Made by a program: the position numbers and the translations under genes
Notes under the pieces: model-generated
Database searches by the model: none
Seen by the model: the letters and a program-made list of their open reading frames with translations, nothing else
Told to the model about the DNA's origin: nothing
Origin: an uncultured Rikenellaceae bacterium
Lineage (GTDB): Bacteria; Bacteroidota; Bacteroidia; Bacteroidales; Rikenellaceae
Direction of reading: 5' to 3'
NCBI GenBank assembly: GCA_944326815.1
Contig: CALVFI010000008.1
Location: 29,297 to 93,296, forward strand
DNA length: 64,000 bases
Shown here: positions 1 through 9,149 of the stretch, one piece after another
Layout: each line of letters starts with the position of its first letter
Numbering within the stretch: position 1 is the first letter of the stretch

Positions 1-1
1 C

Positions 2-991
2 CAGTACTCCGAATCGCTTCCGCCGCGCGATTTGAAGATTGTCCGTTGTGTCAATACGGTCAACCCTTTCAATTGGATTAAAGTAGGACGGATGATCCGG
101 CGTGAACGCCCCGATGTCGTGTTGATGAAGTACTGGACCCCCTTTATGGGGCCCTGTTTTGGTACGATTGCCCGTATCGCCCGCGGAAATAAGCATACCA
201 AAGTGCTGGTACAGATCGATAATGTGATCCCGCACGAACATCACTTTACGGATAGTTGGTTTACCCGTTACTTCATCAATAGCGTGGATGGATTTGTCTA
301 TATGTCCCAGCAGGTGAAGGATGATCTGGACCGTTTTACACATCGGAAACCGGCTCTTTTTTCACCGCATCCACTCTTTGTCAATTATGGTAGTAAGGCT
401 CCGAAGGAGGATGCCTGTCGGGCGTTGAATCTTGATCCGGAACTCTCTTACTCGCTTTTTTTCGGATTCATTCGGGATTATAAAGGGCTTGACCTTCTGC
501 TCGATGCCTGGAAGTATCTTAAGGACCGCGGTTATACCGAAAAACGCAAATTGATTGTGGCCGGGGAGTTCTATTACAACAAGAGTAAATATATTGACCA
601 AATTAAGCGGAATGGCTTGTTGGATGATATTATTCTGCACGATTATTTCATCAAGGATGATGATGTGCGTTATTTCTTCTCGGCGGCCGATGTGCTGATT
701 CAACCTTATTGGAGTGCAACACAGAGTGGGGTGACCCAGATTGCCTATCATTTTGAGGTTCCGATGATTGTGACCAATGTGGGAGGATTGGCAGAAATTG
801 TGCCGGACAATGTGGTAGGTTATGTGACGGATACTACGGTCGAAAGTGTGGCCGAGGCTTTTGTCCGTTTCTATGAAGATGAAAATGCAACCCGTCTTTC
901 AGATAATATGAAAACCGAGAAAGTGCGTTTCAGTTGGGAGGCAATGGCCGATAAATTAGATGAATTGTATAGATTGGTACAAAACGATTAG
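2..991 (+). CDS. GT4-type glycosyltransferase, 5' end cut by window
   Basis: The frame is open from base 2, so the start lies outside the window; a TTG at 32 is only an internal codon. The visible 330 residues show the C-terminal half of a GT-B glycosyltransferase: a Rossmann-like segment FFGFIRDYKGLDLLLDAW, then a donor-site region with QSGVTQIAYHFEVP followed by VTNVGGLAEIV, the place of the GT4 nucleotide-sugar motif. The family moves a sugar from an activated nucleotide to a glycan or lipid acceptor at the inner membrane. The acceptor cannot be read from the sequence; envelope polysaccharide synthesis is the likely role. Confidence 0.85.
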   Translation, partial: QYSESLPPRDLKIVRCVNTVNPFNWIKVGRMIRRERPDVVLMKYWTPFMGPCFGTIARIARGNKHTKVLVQIDNVIPHEHHFTDSWFTRYFINSVDGFVYMSQQVKDDLDRFTHRKPALFSPHPLFVNYGSKAPKEDACRALNLDPELSYSLFFGFIRDYKGLDLLLDAWKYLKDRGYTEKRKLIVAGEFYYNKSKYIDQIKRNGLLDDIILHDYFIKDDDVRYFFSAADVLIQPYWSATQSGVTQIAYHFEVPMIVTNVGGLAEIVPDNVVGYVTDTTVESVAEAFVRFYEDENATRLSDNMKTEKVRFSWEAMADKLDELYRLVQND

Positions 992-1060
992 TTTATCTGT
1001 GTTCGTCAGTTTTTTCTGAATACTTTTTATTGAGGAATATATAGTGAAACCTCATGCATT

Positions 1061-1582
1061 TTACATGGGGACTATGTCATTGACACAGCGTCCTGCATTC
1101 CGAAATCGTTTTGACAGAGTACGTGTTTCTCCTGCTTCACCCTTGAATATGGTGTCGGCCTGAAAACAACAGAGCATATCTGCATGATCGAATAGATAAT
1201 CGTTCAATGTCTCTTTTTGTTGGATGTTTAAGTAGACGATGGTGTCAACTTGATGTAGAATATTCGGATAAAATGATTCTGTTATAATTGAAGATACTAC
1301 AATTTTATGGGGACTGGTCAATACGGCGATTAATTCTATATCATCATATCCATTTGCCTTTCGCATTTTTATTATACGCTTTGCGGCCAGTTGTTCAAAT
1401 CCTTCATGCATTCCGCAAAGAAAGCGTCGATATCCGGTGTGATAGAGTTCGATTAATAAACGGTCAATAAGTTTGCTTAAAATAGTTATTACGTATTGTG
1501 CATCGCTGGATGGATATAGGCTGATGATTTTTTCGGTTGAATAACCAGAAAGAGCTACTGTGGCTCTTTTTTTGCTTTTCAT
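1061..1582 (-). CDS. SLOG/DUF1273-like protein
   Basis: 173 residues. The motif FLCGMHEGFEQLAAKR, followed by a predicted strand LIAVLTSP, matches the Rossmann-like SLOG fold (DUF1273/YpsA type), which is thought to bind nucleotides or nucleotide derivatives. A paralogue with FLCGMAEGFDLLAAEA lies at 35122-35661. The start overlaps the stop of the upstream HTH-like gene by ATGA, so the two are translationally coupled. No catalytic function is known for this family. SLOG proteins occur in nucleotide-signalling conflict systems, but no effector gene is seen next to this one. Confidence 0.7.
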   Translation of the reverse strand: MKSKKRATVALSGYSTEKIISLYPSSDAQYVITILSKLIDRLLIELYHTGYRRFLCGMHEGFEQLAAKRIIKMRKANGYDDIELIAVLTSPHKIVVSSIITESFYPNILHQVDTIVYLNIQQKETLNDYLFDHADMLCCFQADTIFKGEAGETRTLSKRFRNAGRCVNDIVPM

Positions 1583-1809
1583 ACTTCAGCTACTTCAACT
1601 TGTTTCAAATATTCTGGAATAATGCCGAGCTCTTTCTCGAGAGCCGCCATGACAATACTGCTGCTGCTGTGTCCTAAAACTACACGGCTGACATATTCCC
1701 GGCGCCATCCATATTCTCTGGCTACTTTTGCATATACACCATGACGATTCTTTGCTGCTTTCTGTATTGCTTCCAGTCTTTCTTCTTTATGAGGGATTGT
1801 TTTTATCAT
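1579..1809 (-). CDS. small HTH-like protein coupled to the SLOG gene
   Basis: 76 residues, basic and helical, with a predicted helix-turn-helix in KVAREYGWRREYVSRVVLGH followed by a helix with AALEKELG. It resembles the small DNA-binding proteins that sit beside repressor-type regulators. It is the first gene of a two-gene minus-strand unit that diverges from the S24-like repressor at 1877; only 67 bases separate the two starts and they contain a palindrome. A specific family was not recognised. DNA binding is inferred from the helix pattern and the position. Confidence 0.6.
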   Translation of the reverse strand: MIKTIPHKEERLEAIQKAAKNRHGVYAKVAREYGWRREYVSRVVLGHSSSSIVMAALEKELGIIPEYLKQVEVAEV

Positions 1810-1817
1810 ATTTTATG

Positions 1818-1838
1818 TATTTTTGTTGTAGTACAACA
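1818..1838 (+). promoter_or_regulatory. -7 box overlapping a perfect palindrome (candidate operator)
   Basis: TATTTTTG at 1818-1825 fits the Bacteroidetes -7 element TAnnTTTG on the plus strand, with a weak ATTG 18 bases upstream. The sequence TGTTGTAGTACAACA at 1824-1838 is an inverted repeat with 7-base arms around one central base. It sits over the expected transcription start of the gene at 1877 and upstream of the divergent gene at 1809, as expected for an autorepressor site. Confidence 0.55.
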
Positions 1839-1876
1839 GAGTAAGAAGTATATAATGCAATATTAAGCGAAAAAAA

Positions 1877-2641
1877 ATGATTATGCAAGAAAATAAGCGA
1901 ATAAAATCACCTATCAAGAGCCGAATATTGCAGTATATTCAAAAAAAAGGAATTACACGTTATGCGTTTTATAAAGAAACAGGTATGACGCGTGGCATTT
2001 TGGATCAGCCTACAGGTATTTCGGAGGATAATCTCGCTTGTTTTGTTAGATATGCACCTGAAGTTTCGTTGGAGTGGCTGATATGTGGAAAAGGCAATAT
2101 GATCGAGGAGACATCACCCTCATCGGTAATCTATGAAATCCCAGTGCAGAATCCTTCGCTCGTGCATGATTTGTCGCAGCGCTATGAGGCGAAAACTCCC
2201 TCGGCTGTGCCCGAGCAAGATTCGCCTCGGATTCCACTTTATGAGGCCGACTCTATTACTGAATTGCGAACTTTGCTCATCGGTGAGAAAATGCCTTCTC
2301 CAGAGAAGTATTTGATGTTTCCGGATATGTCATCTTGTGACGGTGCGTTTAAATTGCGAGGCGATGCCATGCCTCCCTTGTTGCGGGGTGGGGATATTAT
2401 CGTGTATAAACAAGTATGGGATTTTGCCCGTATTGTATGGGGTGAACTCTATGTGGTTTTATTTTTGAATGGAGAGGAGGAGTATGTCACTGTGAGATGT
2501 CTCGATAGAGTGGATGGTGATCCGAATAAGGTGAAACTGGTCAATTACGATTCGTATCACACGTCCTTGGAGATTCCTTTTATCTCCATTCGCGCACTGG
2601 CTTTGGTTAAGGCGAGTGTCAGGTATCATACGATGGGGTAG
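1877..2641 (+). CDS. S24/LexA-like repressor lacking the catalytic dyad
   Basis: 254 residues. Residues 12-75 form an HTH domain ending in SLEWLICGKGNM, typical of Bacteroidetes phage-type repressors. Residues 140-250 look like an S24 peptidase-like domain. The usual GDSM nucleophile motif reads GDAM (162-165), with Ala at the Ser position, and the expected Lys appears as Arg in VTVRCLD (about 207). Self-cleavage should therefore be lost, leaving a folded dimerisation domain. An alternative start is Met3. It faces a small HTH/SLOG unit across a shared palindrome and probably controls that intergenic region. Confidence 0.75.
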   Translation: MIMQENKRIKSPIKSRILQYIQKKGITRYAFYKETGMTRGILDQPTGISEDNLACFVRYAPEVSLEWLICGKGNMIEETSPSSVIYEIPVQNPSLVHDLSQRYEAKTPSAVPEQDSPRIPLYEADSITELRTLLIGEKMPSPEKYLMFPDMSSCDGAFKLRGDAMPPLLRGGDIIVYKQVWDFARIVWGELYVVLFLNGEEEYVTVRCLDRVDGDPNKVKLVNYDSYHTSLEIPFISIRALALVKASVRYHTMG

Positions 2642-2732
2642 TGTGCTTTACTTATGACCTGCTCAGGCGTGTCGTTTAGGTTTCTATAAGACTGAGCGAA
2701 GGCGATTTTCTTTTGTGCCACTATCTTCTGTT

Positions 2733-2757
2733 TTTGGGGCGTTATTTGTTATCTTTG
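2733..2757 (+). promoter_or_regulatory. promoter -7 element for the lipoprotein gene
   Basis: TATCTTTG at 2750-2757 matches TAnnTTTG, 24 bases before the ATG at 2782. A TCTG lies 19 bases upstream at 2727-2730, one base off TTTG. Confidence 0.5.
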
Positions 2758-2781
2758 TTAGACAGATAATATTGAATCGTT

Positions 2782-3093
2782 ATGAAAGCTAGGACTCCTT
2801 TATTGTGCCTCAGTTTGCTTTTATCGGCTTTGCTGCTTTTGGGATCATGTGCGGTTCGGGCGCCGAGACATCGGATGACTCCCCCTCCGACACATCATCG
2901 GCATGAAATGCCTCACAAAAAGAAAGCTCCAAAACCTCGGAAGGATCGTCGTCTGCGACATCGACGGGATGTACCGCCTCCACCCCCGGAACGCAGTCAT
3001 TATTGGCTTGCTCCAGGGAAATTTGCTCCCCAGCCTTCGGAATTCTTGCCGGAACCTCCCGATGAGGAGATTCCATCTCATCTTGAAAAGTAA
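2782..3093 (+). CDS. small proline- and basic-rich lipoprotein
   Basis: 103 residues. A hydrophobic signal ends in the lipobox LLGSC (Cys about 23), so it should be a lipoprotein. The mature part is low-complexity, rich in His, Lys, Arg and Pro (PPPTHHRHEMPHKKKAPK, then RDVPPPPPERS), with an acidic tail EPPDEE. It has its own TATCTTTG promoter element and a strong terminator 14 bases after the stop. No known family; the charged, extended region suggests contact with peptidoglycan or LPS, which is inference only. Confidence 0.65.
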   Translation: MKARTPLLCLSLLLSALLLLGSCAVRAPRHRMTPPPTHHRHEMPHKKKAPKPRKDRRLRHRRDVPPPPPERSHYWLAPGKFAPQPSEFLPEPPDEEIPSHLEK

Positions 3094-3106
3094 GGATTGT
3101 TTGTAT

Positions 3107-3151
3107 AAAAGAGCTACGGCAGGTTGGACTCCAACCTGCCGTAGCTCTTTT
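3107..3151. terminator. bidirectional intrinsic terminator
   Basis: Perfect inverted repeat with 22-base arms (3107-3128 and 3130-3151), starting with AAAAGAGC and ending with GCTCTTTT, so both strands have a T-run after a GC-rich stem. It separates the lipoprotein gene (plus) from the acyl-CoA dehydrogenase gene (minus). Confidence 0.9.
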
Positions 3152-3195
3152 ATAGAGATATTTTCCGATAGTTCGGATCGTGTACTCGATGAAAT

Positions 3196-4914
3196 TTATT
3201 GTTCGTCGATAACTGCTTTGAATACATCGATATCGCCGCAGCAGGAGTTGAAGATATACGATGCGGCCTCTTTGTTCTTGGCATAGGCGAGTTTCGCATA
3301 CACTTCGGCCGAGTTGCGATAATCTTCCACTTCGGCAGCCTGACGCATCAACAGGTAGGTGATGATGATGTGCCCGGCCATCTCGACCAGACGACGGGCA
3401 TGGAAGTCGATTTGCTCGTTGTCTCCGGAGGTGACACGCTCAACGGCTGCCTCATATTCTTTGCGCAACTCGACGAGTTGTTTGCGTACCGAGTCCATGT
3501 CGGACGGATAGTTGTCCTGAGCCTCGTATTCGAGAATCTTATTAAGGAATGTCCCCGTGGTGACGTGGCGGATAGCCGCTACGACTTGCAATTGCGACGT
3601 TCCCTCGTAGATGTTGGTGATGCGGGCGTCGCGATAGATGCGCTCGATGGGGTAATCTTTCATGTATCCCGAACCTCCGTGAATCTGGATGGCGTCGTAA
3701 GCCAGTTGGTTGCAATATTCGCTGCTGAAGAGTTTGAGCAGCGGCGTGAATGCATCGGCCAAACGGGTATATTCCTTCATCTCGGCACGTTCTTCTGGCG
3801 TCAGTTTGCGGTCGTGGCTGAGATGGGTATAATCCTTGTAGATCTCTACGAAACGGGTGGTCTCATAGAGCAGAGCACGTGAACCCTGCAGTTTGGCTTT
3901 CATGTTGCTCAGCATCTCGTATACGGCAGGGAACTCGATGATGGGCTTACCGAACTGTTGGCGTTCATGGGCATATTTCAATGCTTCGCGGTAGGCTGCT
4001 TCCGAGAGTCCCGTCGACTGGGCTCCGATACCCAGACGGGCGGCATTCATCAAGGACATCACATATTTGATAAGTCCCATCTTGCGGTCGCCGACCAGTT
4101 TGGCCGGAGCGTTGGTGAACACCAGTTCACAGGTAGGAGATCCCTTGATGCCCAGTTTGTTTTCGATACGGCGCACTTTGACACACATGCTGTTGCGGTC
4201 GTATACGAACATCGAAAGGCCGCGGGCGTCCGTCGTACCCTCCTCGGAGCGGGCCAATACCAGAGATATGTCGCCATCGCCCTTGGTGATGAAACGTTTG
4301 ACGCCATTGAGCAGCCAGGTGCCTTTGGCTTCGTCCCAGTGGGCCTTAAGCATCACGGCCTGCAGGTCTGAACCTGCGTCCGGTTCGGTGAGGTCCATGG
4401 CGCAGGTTGCTCCGGCACTTACGCGGGGCAGGTATTCGGCTTTGAGCTCTTCCGAAGCGAATTCATTGAGCGTTTCGGCGCAATCCTGCAATCCCCAGAT
4501 GTTCTCGAATCCGGCGTCTGCACGAGCCACCATTTCATTGGTCATGACGAAGCACACCAGCGGGAAGTTCAATCCGTCGTATTTGCGTGGCAGGGTGAGG
4601 CCTGACAGGCCTGCCTTGACGATTGCTTCGAGATTTTTCACTGTCCCGGGAGCATACTCCACGTGGTCGTTCACCACCTTGGGTCCCTCATGGTCGACAC
4701 TCTCTGCGTTGACTGCAATCACATCGCCGCACACCTCGCCGGCAATCGTCAACACACGACGATAGCTGTCCATGGCGTCCTCGAAGTCGGCCGGCGCATA
4801 GTCGTACAGGTCTTTGTCCGCGAAACCCTTCTCTTTCAGCTCCACGATCTTCTTCATCAGGGGATGATTCAGGTGGTACTGTAAATCTTTGTTATCTGAA
4901 AAAAAGTTTGCCAT
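3196..4914 (-). CDS. acyl-CoA dehydrogenase (long form)
   Basis: 572 residues, longer than the usual 380-400 of short-chain enzymes because of a helical C-terminal extension (about 450-572). It shows AMDLTEPDAGSD (172-183, FAD/substrate motif), IHGGSGYMKDYPIERIYRD (about 411-429, family signature) and NIYEGTSQLQ, where Glu437 is the likely catalytic base. It oxidises an acyl-CoA to the 2,3-enoyl-CoA and passes electrons to ETF. It is the third gene of the etfB-etfA-dehydrogenase operon, 24 bases after etfA. The chain length of the substrate cannot be read from the sequence. Confidence 0.92.
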   Translation of the reverse strand: MANFFSDNKDLQYHLNHPLMKKIVELKEKGFADKDLYDYAPADFEDAMDSYRRVLTIAGEVCGDVIAVNAESVDHEGPKVVNDHVEYAPGTVKNLEAIVKAGLSGLTLPRKYDGLNFPLVCFVMTNEMVARADAGFENIWGLQDCAETLNEFASEELKAEYLPRVSAGATCAMDLTEPDAGSDLQAVMLKAHWDEAKGTWLLNGVKRFITKGDGDISLVLARSEEGTTDARGLSMFVYDRNSMCVKVRRIENKLGIKGSPTCELVFTNAPAKLVGDRKMGLIKYVMSLMNAARLGIGAQSTGLSEAAYREALKYAHERQQFGKPIIEFPAVYEMLSNMKAKLQGSRALLYETTRFVEIYKDYTHLSHDRKLTPEERAEMKEYTRLADAFTPLLKLFSSEYCNQLAYDAIQIHGGSGYMKDYPIERIYRDARITNIYEGTSQLQVVAAIRHVTTGTFLNKILEYEAQDNYPSDMDSVRKQLVELRKEYEAAVERVTSGDNEQIDFHARRLVEMAGHIIITYLLMRQAAEVEDYRNSAEVYAKLAYAKNKEAASYIFNSCCGDIDVFKAVIDEQ

Positions 4915-4938
4915 TGTTCTCTTGTTGTTAGGTTCGTT

Positions 4939-5958
4939 TTACTTCGAGTTAGCCTTGTAGTATTTGATCATCTTCGGAATCACCTCGAGCAGGTCGCCCG
5001 TAATGGCGTAATCGGCGATTTTGTTGATCGGTGCATTGGGGTCGGTGTTGATCGAGATGACCATCGAGGATTGATCCATACCGGCGGTATGCTGGATCTG
5101 ACCCGAGATGCCGCATGCGATGTAGAGTTTCGGACGAACCGTCACTCCGGTTTGGCCGATTTGGCGTTCGTGTTCGGCGAATCCGGCGTCGACTGCCGCA
5201 CGCGATGCGCCTACCTCGGCACCTAAAACCTCTGCCAATTCATACAGCAATTTGAAGTTCTCTTTCGATCCGACACCGTAGCCACCCGATACGATGATCG
5301 AGGCTCCTTTGACATTGATCTTGCGCTCTTCGATCTGGCGGTCGATAATCTTCACGGCAAGATCCGTGTCTTTCAGATATTTCTTGTAATCGACAACCTT
5401 AATCTCACCTTTGCCTGGCGTTTTGGCCTCCTCTTTTTTCATGACGCCCTCGCGTACCGTTGCCATTTGAGGACGGTGATCGGGGTTGATGATCGTAGCG
5501 ATGATATTTCCTCCGAAGGCCGGACGGATCTGATACAGCAGGTTCTTATATTCCGTGCCGCTCTTGTTGTCCTTGTGATCACCGATTACCAGACTCGTGC
5601 AGTCGGCGGTCAAACCGCTGTGCAGCGTCGAAGATACACGGGGAGCGAGGTCACGACCCACGGAAGATGCTCCGAACAGGGCAATTTGCGGCTTCTCTTC
5701 GGTGAAAAGCCCGCAAATGATCGAGCAGTGGGGTAGGGTACGATAAGGGGCCAACTCTTCACCGTCGGCCATCCATACGGTATCTGCTCCGTATTTGGCT
5801 AACTCCTTTTCGATGCCTTGCAGGTTGTACCCGATGGCGAGTGCTTCCAGTTTGCAGCCGAGTGTGTCGGCCAATTCACGGCCTTTGGTGAGCAGCTCAA
5901 GACTTACGTCGGCTACTTTGCCGTTCTCTATTTCGCAATATACGATGATGTTGTTCAT
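4939..5958 (-). CDS. etfA: electron transfer flavoprotein alpha subunit
   Basis: 339 residues. The C-terminal FAD domain is clear: VSGGYGVGSKENF, then GASRAAVDAG, the GQTG segment and YIACGISGQIQH, all typical of EtfA. The N-terminal domain is the alpha/beta ETF fold. It pairs with EtfB, encoded 18 bases upstream, to carry electrons from the acyl-CoA dehydrogenase encoded just downstream. The adjacency suggests one dedicated electron-transfer module. Confidence 0.95.
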   Translation of the reverse strand: MNNIIVYCEIENGKVADVSLELLTKGRELADTLGCKLEALAIGYNLQGIEKELAKYGADTVWMADGEELAPYRTLPHCSIICGLFTEEKPQIALFGASSVGRDLAPRVSSTLHSGLTADCTSLVIGDHKDNKSGTEYKNLLYQIRPAFGGNIIATIINPDHRPQMATVREGVMKKEEAKTPGKGEIKVVDYKKYLKDTDLAVKIIDRQIEERKINVKGASIIVSGGYGVGSKENFKLLYELAEVLGAEVGASRAAVDAGFAEHERQIGQTGVTVRPKLYIACGISGQIQHTAGMDQSSMVISINTDPNAPINKIADYAITGDLLEVIPKMIKYYKANSK

Positions 5959-5976
5959 AGGTTTCTTCCGTTTTTG

Positions 5977-6855
5977 TTAGCCGAGGGTGTGGCTCGCTAT
6001 CAGTTCGACCATAAGATTATTGATATCCTCATCGGCATTGGTGTATTTCTTGGCCTCTTTGGCCTGGAAAACCACGTTCTCGATGGTTTTTACCTTGGTG
6101 GGTGAACCCAGCAGACCGAGTTGCTGGTCGTCGGCATCGACATCCGCTACGCTCCACTCCTGGATGTTGAGGTATTCTTTCTCGTTGCACAATGCGTTGA
6201 GATAGTCGTTCTGAGCCGCTTGCAATTCACTGGTAGTTCTGGCGTGTTTGTATTTCATGACGCGTTTCGCATGCTGGGGACGGCATTCCGGAGCCGAGGC
6301 ATTGACGGTCATCACCATCGGCAGCGGCGAAGATACCACCTCGACGCCTCGTTCCAGACGGCGTTTGATAACGATTTCATTGTCGTCGATTTTTACGATC
6401 TCCTCAGCATAAGTCACTTGGGGCAGACCGAGTTTCTCTGCCACCTGAGGTCCTACCTGGGCGGTGTCTCCGTCGATGGCCTGACGACCGGCGATGATGA
6501 TATCGGGCGATAGTTTCAACAGCGCGCGTGATAGGGCGTAAGAGGTCGCCAACGTATCCGAACCGGCAAATTTACGGTCGGTCAGCAGAATACCTCCGTC
6601 GGCACCGCGGAACATGGCGTCGCGGATGATGTCAGCCGCACGGGGAGGCCCCATCGTGAGGATTTGTACCGTACTGCCGGGGCAGAGGTCTTTCAATATG
6701 AGCGCCTGCTCCAGCGCGTTTAAGTCTTCAGGGTTGAAGATGGCCGGCAGTGCTGCGCGGTTCACGGTGCCGTCCGCTTTCATGGCATCCTTCCCTACGT
6801 TACGGGTATCGGGTACCTGCTTGGCCAGCACGACGATTTTCAACGTTTTCTTCAT
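5977..6855 (-). CDS. etfB: electron transfer flavoprotein beta subunit
   Basis: 292 residues. It begins with VVLAKQVPDTRNVGKDAM and has FNPEDLNALEQALILKD and AGRQAIDGDTAQVGPQVAEK, the nucleotide-binding and signature regions of EtfB. It is the first gene of the three-gene operon. Its length is in the upper range of the family because of a C-terminal extension. It forms a heterodimer with EtfA. Whether this ETF is bifurcating cannot be settled from the sequence alone. Confidence 0.95.
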   Translation of the reverse strand: MKKTLKIVVLAKQVPDTRNVGKDAMKADGTVNRAALPAIFNPEDLNALEQALILKDLCPGSTVQILTMGPPRAADIIRDAMFRGADGGILLTDRKFAGSDTLATSYALSRALLKLSPDIIIAGRQAIDGDTAQVGPQVAEKLGLPQVTYAEEIVKIDDNEIVIKRRLERGVEVVSSPLPMVMTVNASAPECRPQHAKRVMKYKHARTTSELQAAQNDYLNALCNEKEYLNIQEWSVADVDADDQQLGLLGSPTKVKTIENVVFQAKEAKKYTNADEDINNLMVELIASHTLG

Positions 6856-6939
6856 TCTCAGTTATGTTTGGTTATTGTTTGTACTTAATTATTAAAAACA
6901 GGAAGCGGGAACCTTTGTGATAGGTCCCCGTTTTCGTAT

Positions 6940-7632
6940 TTATTTCAATGTGCCGGCTTCCGCCTGTTTGATCATCTGCTCGCTGGCAGTGATGAATATC
7001 TCTACGCGTCGGTTGGCTGCTCGACCCTCTGCCGTCGAGTTGTCGGCTACCGGTGAGTCGTAGGCAAGACCTTTGACCGTGGTGATACGGGATGCCGGTA
7101 CCCCCTGTCCCATGAGATAGTTCGCTACGGCCTGGGCTCTTTCGAGTGAGATTCGTTCATTGACAGCCCGGGTTCCCGTGTTGTCGGTATTACCGTAAAT
7201 GGTCAGGTCGGTATCCGGGGAGTTCTTGATGGAGTTGGCAAACTCGGTGAGTGCCTCGCGCGATTGAGCATTCAATGTCGTGCCGTTGGTCGGGAAGAGG
7301 ATACCGTTGGCAAAGGTTACCTTGATGGCCTGCAAGCCGTTCTGATCCTGTACGCTTTCGACCTGAGCGCCGTCGATTTTCTCCAGTTCTGCCTGTTGTT
7401 TGTCCATACGGCGGCCGATCAGCGCTCCGGTTCCCGCACCCAATGCGGCACCTACCGCAGCTCCGATGGCTGCTCCTTTGCCTCCGCTGGCCAATGCTCC
7501 GACGCCTGCACCCAATGCGACGCCTCCACCTGCTCCATACAGAGCACCTTGTCCTGTTTTGCTCATACTGGCGCAGCCTTCCAACAACATGGCGGCTGCA
7601 AGCATTACGACCGTAATTGTTCTTGCTTTCAT
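6940..7632 (-). CDS. OmpA-family lipoprotein with glycine zipper
   Basis: 230 residues. The signal ends at the lipobox LLEGC (Cys about 20). Residues 28-75 are a glycine-zipper stretch ([15 protein letters not shown] and [19 protein letters not shown]), which can insert in a membrane. Residues 105-225 form an OmpA C-terminal peptidoglycan-binding domain with [10 protein letters not shown] and [12 protein letters not shown]. It should sit in the outer membrane and tether it to the wall. It starts 17 bases after the purA stop, so it may be cotranscribed with purA. Confidence 0.9.
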   Translation of the reverse strand: MKARTITVVMLAAAMLLEGCASMSKTGQGALYGAGGGVALGAGVGALASGGKGAAIGAAVGAALGAGTGALIGRRMDKQQAELEKIDGAQVESVQDQNGLQAIKVTFANGILFPTNGTTLNAQSREALTEFANSIKNSPDTDLTIYGNTDNTGTRAVNERISLERAQAVANYLMGQGVPASRITTVKGLAYDSPVADNSTAEGRAANRRVEIFITASEQMIKQAEAGTLK

Positions 7633-7649
7633 GGCGTTAAATTTTTACG

Positions 7650-8915
7650 TTATCGTACGATTGTCTCCTCGCGGTCGGGTCCTACCGAGATGATTTTTAC
7701 GGGTACACCGCACTCTTGCTCGATAAATTCTACATATTGTTTGAACTCAGCGGGGAAGTCCTCGTATTTCCGAATAGCATTGATATCACATTTCCATCCT
7801 TTGAATTCTTTGTAAACCGGTTCAACACCGTCATTGATTTCGTAGGGGAATTGTGCTGTCTCTTTTTCTCCCAATTTATATGCCACGGCGACCTTGATCG
7901 TATCGAAATCGTTCAATACGTCGGCCTTCATCATGATGAGAGCGTTCACTCCGTTCATCATGACAGAGTATTTCAGAGCAACCAAATCGAGCCAACCGCA
8001 ACGCCGAGGCCGCCCTGTTGTAGCTCCGAACTCTTTGCCGATTTCGCGCAGTTTATCGCCCGTTGCATCGAATAGTTCCGTAGGGAACGGCCCGCTGCCC
8101 ACTCGGGTGCAATAGGCCTTAAATATTCCATATACATCGCCTATGCGGCTCGGGGCCACACCCAGCCCTGTGCAAACACCCGCGCAAAGCGTGTTGGACG
8201 AGGTGACGAAGGGATACGTCCCGAAATCGATGTCAAGCATCGATCCCTGTGCTCCTTCGGCGAGAATGGCCGTATCATTATTGATATAGTCGTTCACCAC
8301 CTGTTCGCTCTCGATAAACGGGAAACGGCGCAACTTGTCGATGCCGGCAAACCACTCTTGTTCGTATTCGGTGATGTCGTAGGCGTAATCGTATTGTTTG
8401 AGCATATGCTCGTGCTTCTCTTTGAGTCGGTTGTAACGCTCCATGAACTCCGGCGAAAGGATGTCTCCTACGCGCAGACCGTTGCGGCCCGTTTTGTCCA
8501 TGTAGGTCGGGCCGATTCCCTTGAGCGTCGAACCGATTTTGCCTTTGCCTTTGGAGGCTTCCGATGCGGCATCGAGGATACGATGCGTAGGCAGAATCAA
8601 GTGTGCTTTCTTGGAGATAAACAGTTTGTCCGTTACCTGTTGTCCCGTGGCTTCGATCTGCGCAATCTCGTCGGCCAGAATCACCGGGTCGATGACCACG
8701 CCGTTGCCGATAATATTTACCGATCCATCTCGGAAAATACCAGAAGGTACGGTATGCAATACGAAACTCTTGCCATTGAAGTGAAGTGAATGGCCCGCGT
8801 TGGGACCGCCCTGGAATCTTGCGATTACTTTGTAATTGGGCGTGAGGACGTCGACCACTTTCCCTTTGCCTTCGTCTCCCCACTGCAAGCCCAGTACTAC
8901 ATCTACTTTTTTCAT
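7650..8915 (-). CDS. purA: adenylosuccinate synthetase
   Basis: 421 residues from the ATG at 8915, chosen because the family N-terminus [17 protein letters not shown] follows at once; a longer reading to 8957 adds 14 non-conserved residues. QWGDEGKGK is the GTP/IMP loop, and [14 protein letters not shown] and [10 protein letters not shown] are conserved. It makes adenylosuccinate from IMP, aspartate and GTP in AMP synthesis. The partner lyase purB lies at 30585-31931. Confidence 0.97.
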   Translation of the reverse strand: MKKVDVVLGLQWGDEGKGKVVDVLTPNYKVIARFQGGPNAGHSLHFNGKSFVLHTVPSGIFRDGSVNIIGNGVVIDPVILADEIAQIEATGQQVTDKLFISKKAHLILPTHRILDAASEASKGKGKIGSTLKGIGPTYMDKTGRNGLRVGDILSPEFMERYNRLKEKHEHMLKQYDYAYDITEYEQEWFAGIDKLRRFPFIESEQVVNDYINNDTAILAEGAQGSMLDIDFGTYPFVTSSNTLCAGVCTGLGVAPSRIGDVYGIFKAYCTRVGSGPFPTELFDATGDKLREIGKEFGATTGRPRRCGWLDLVALKYSVMMNGVNALIMMKADVLNDFDTIKVAVAYKLGEKETAQFPYEINDGVEPVYKEFKGWKCDINAIRKYEDFPAEFKQYVEFIEQECGVPVKIISVGPDREETIVR

Positions 8916-8964
8916 TATATCGATCGTTAACAATATATGCGGTTCGTTCAGACACAATTGCCGT

Positions 8965-8997
8965 CAAAATTACGGCTTTTTTTTGTAAGTCCCCAAC
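8965..8997 (-). promoter_or_regulatory. candidate purA promoter
   Basis: On the minus strand TAATTTTG (8965-8972) matches TAnnTTTG, 50 bases upstream of the purA ATG. The -33 element is weak (GTTG about 21 bases further up). The rest of 8973-9149 shows no gene. Confidence 0.45.
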
Positions 8998-9149
8998 CTG
9001 GAGCCTGGTTTTTTTTATCATTTAATTAACAACGGAACGGAGATGTATGCTCTTGGCGCTGGAAAATACTATTTCGACGAAAAGGACGTTGAATTTAACA
9101 AGAAACGGATTTTTCTTACTATCTTAGCCCACTGAATCGGAATAAATTT

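Noticed and set aside
2810..3286. Overlapping small frames around the Pro-rich lipoprotein
   Set aside because: The lipobox and promoter support only the 2782 start; the other frames are by-products of low-complexity sequence.
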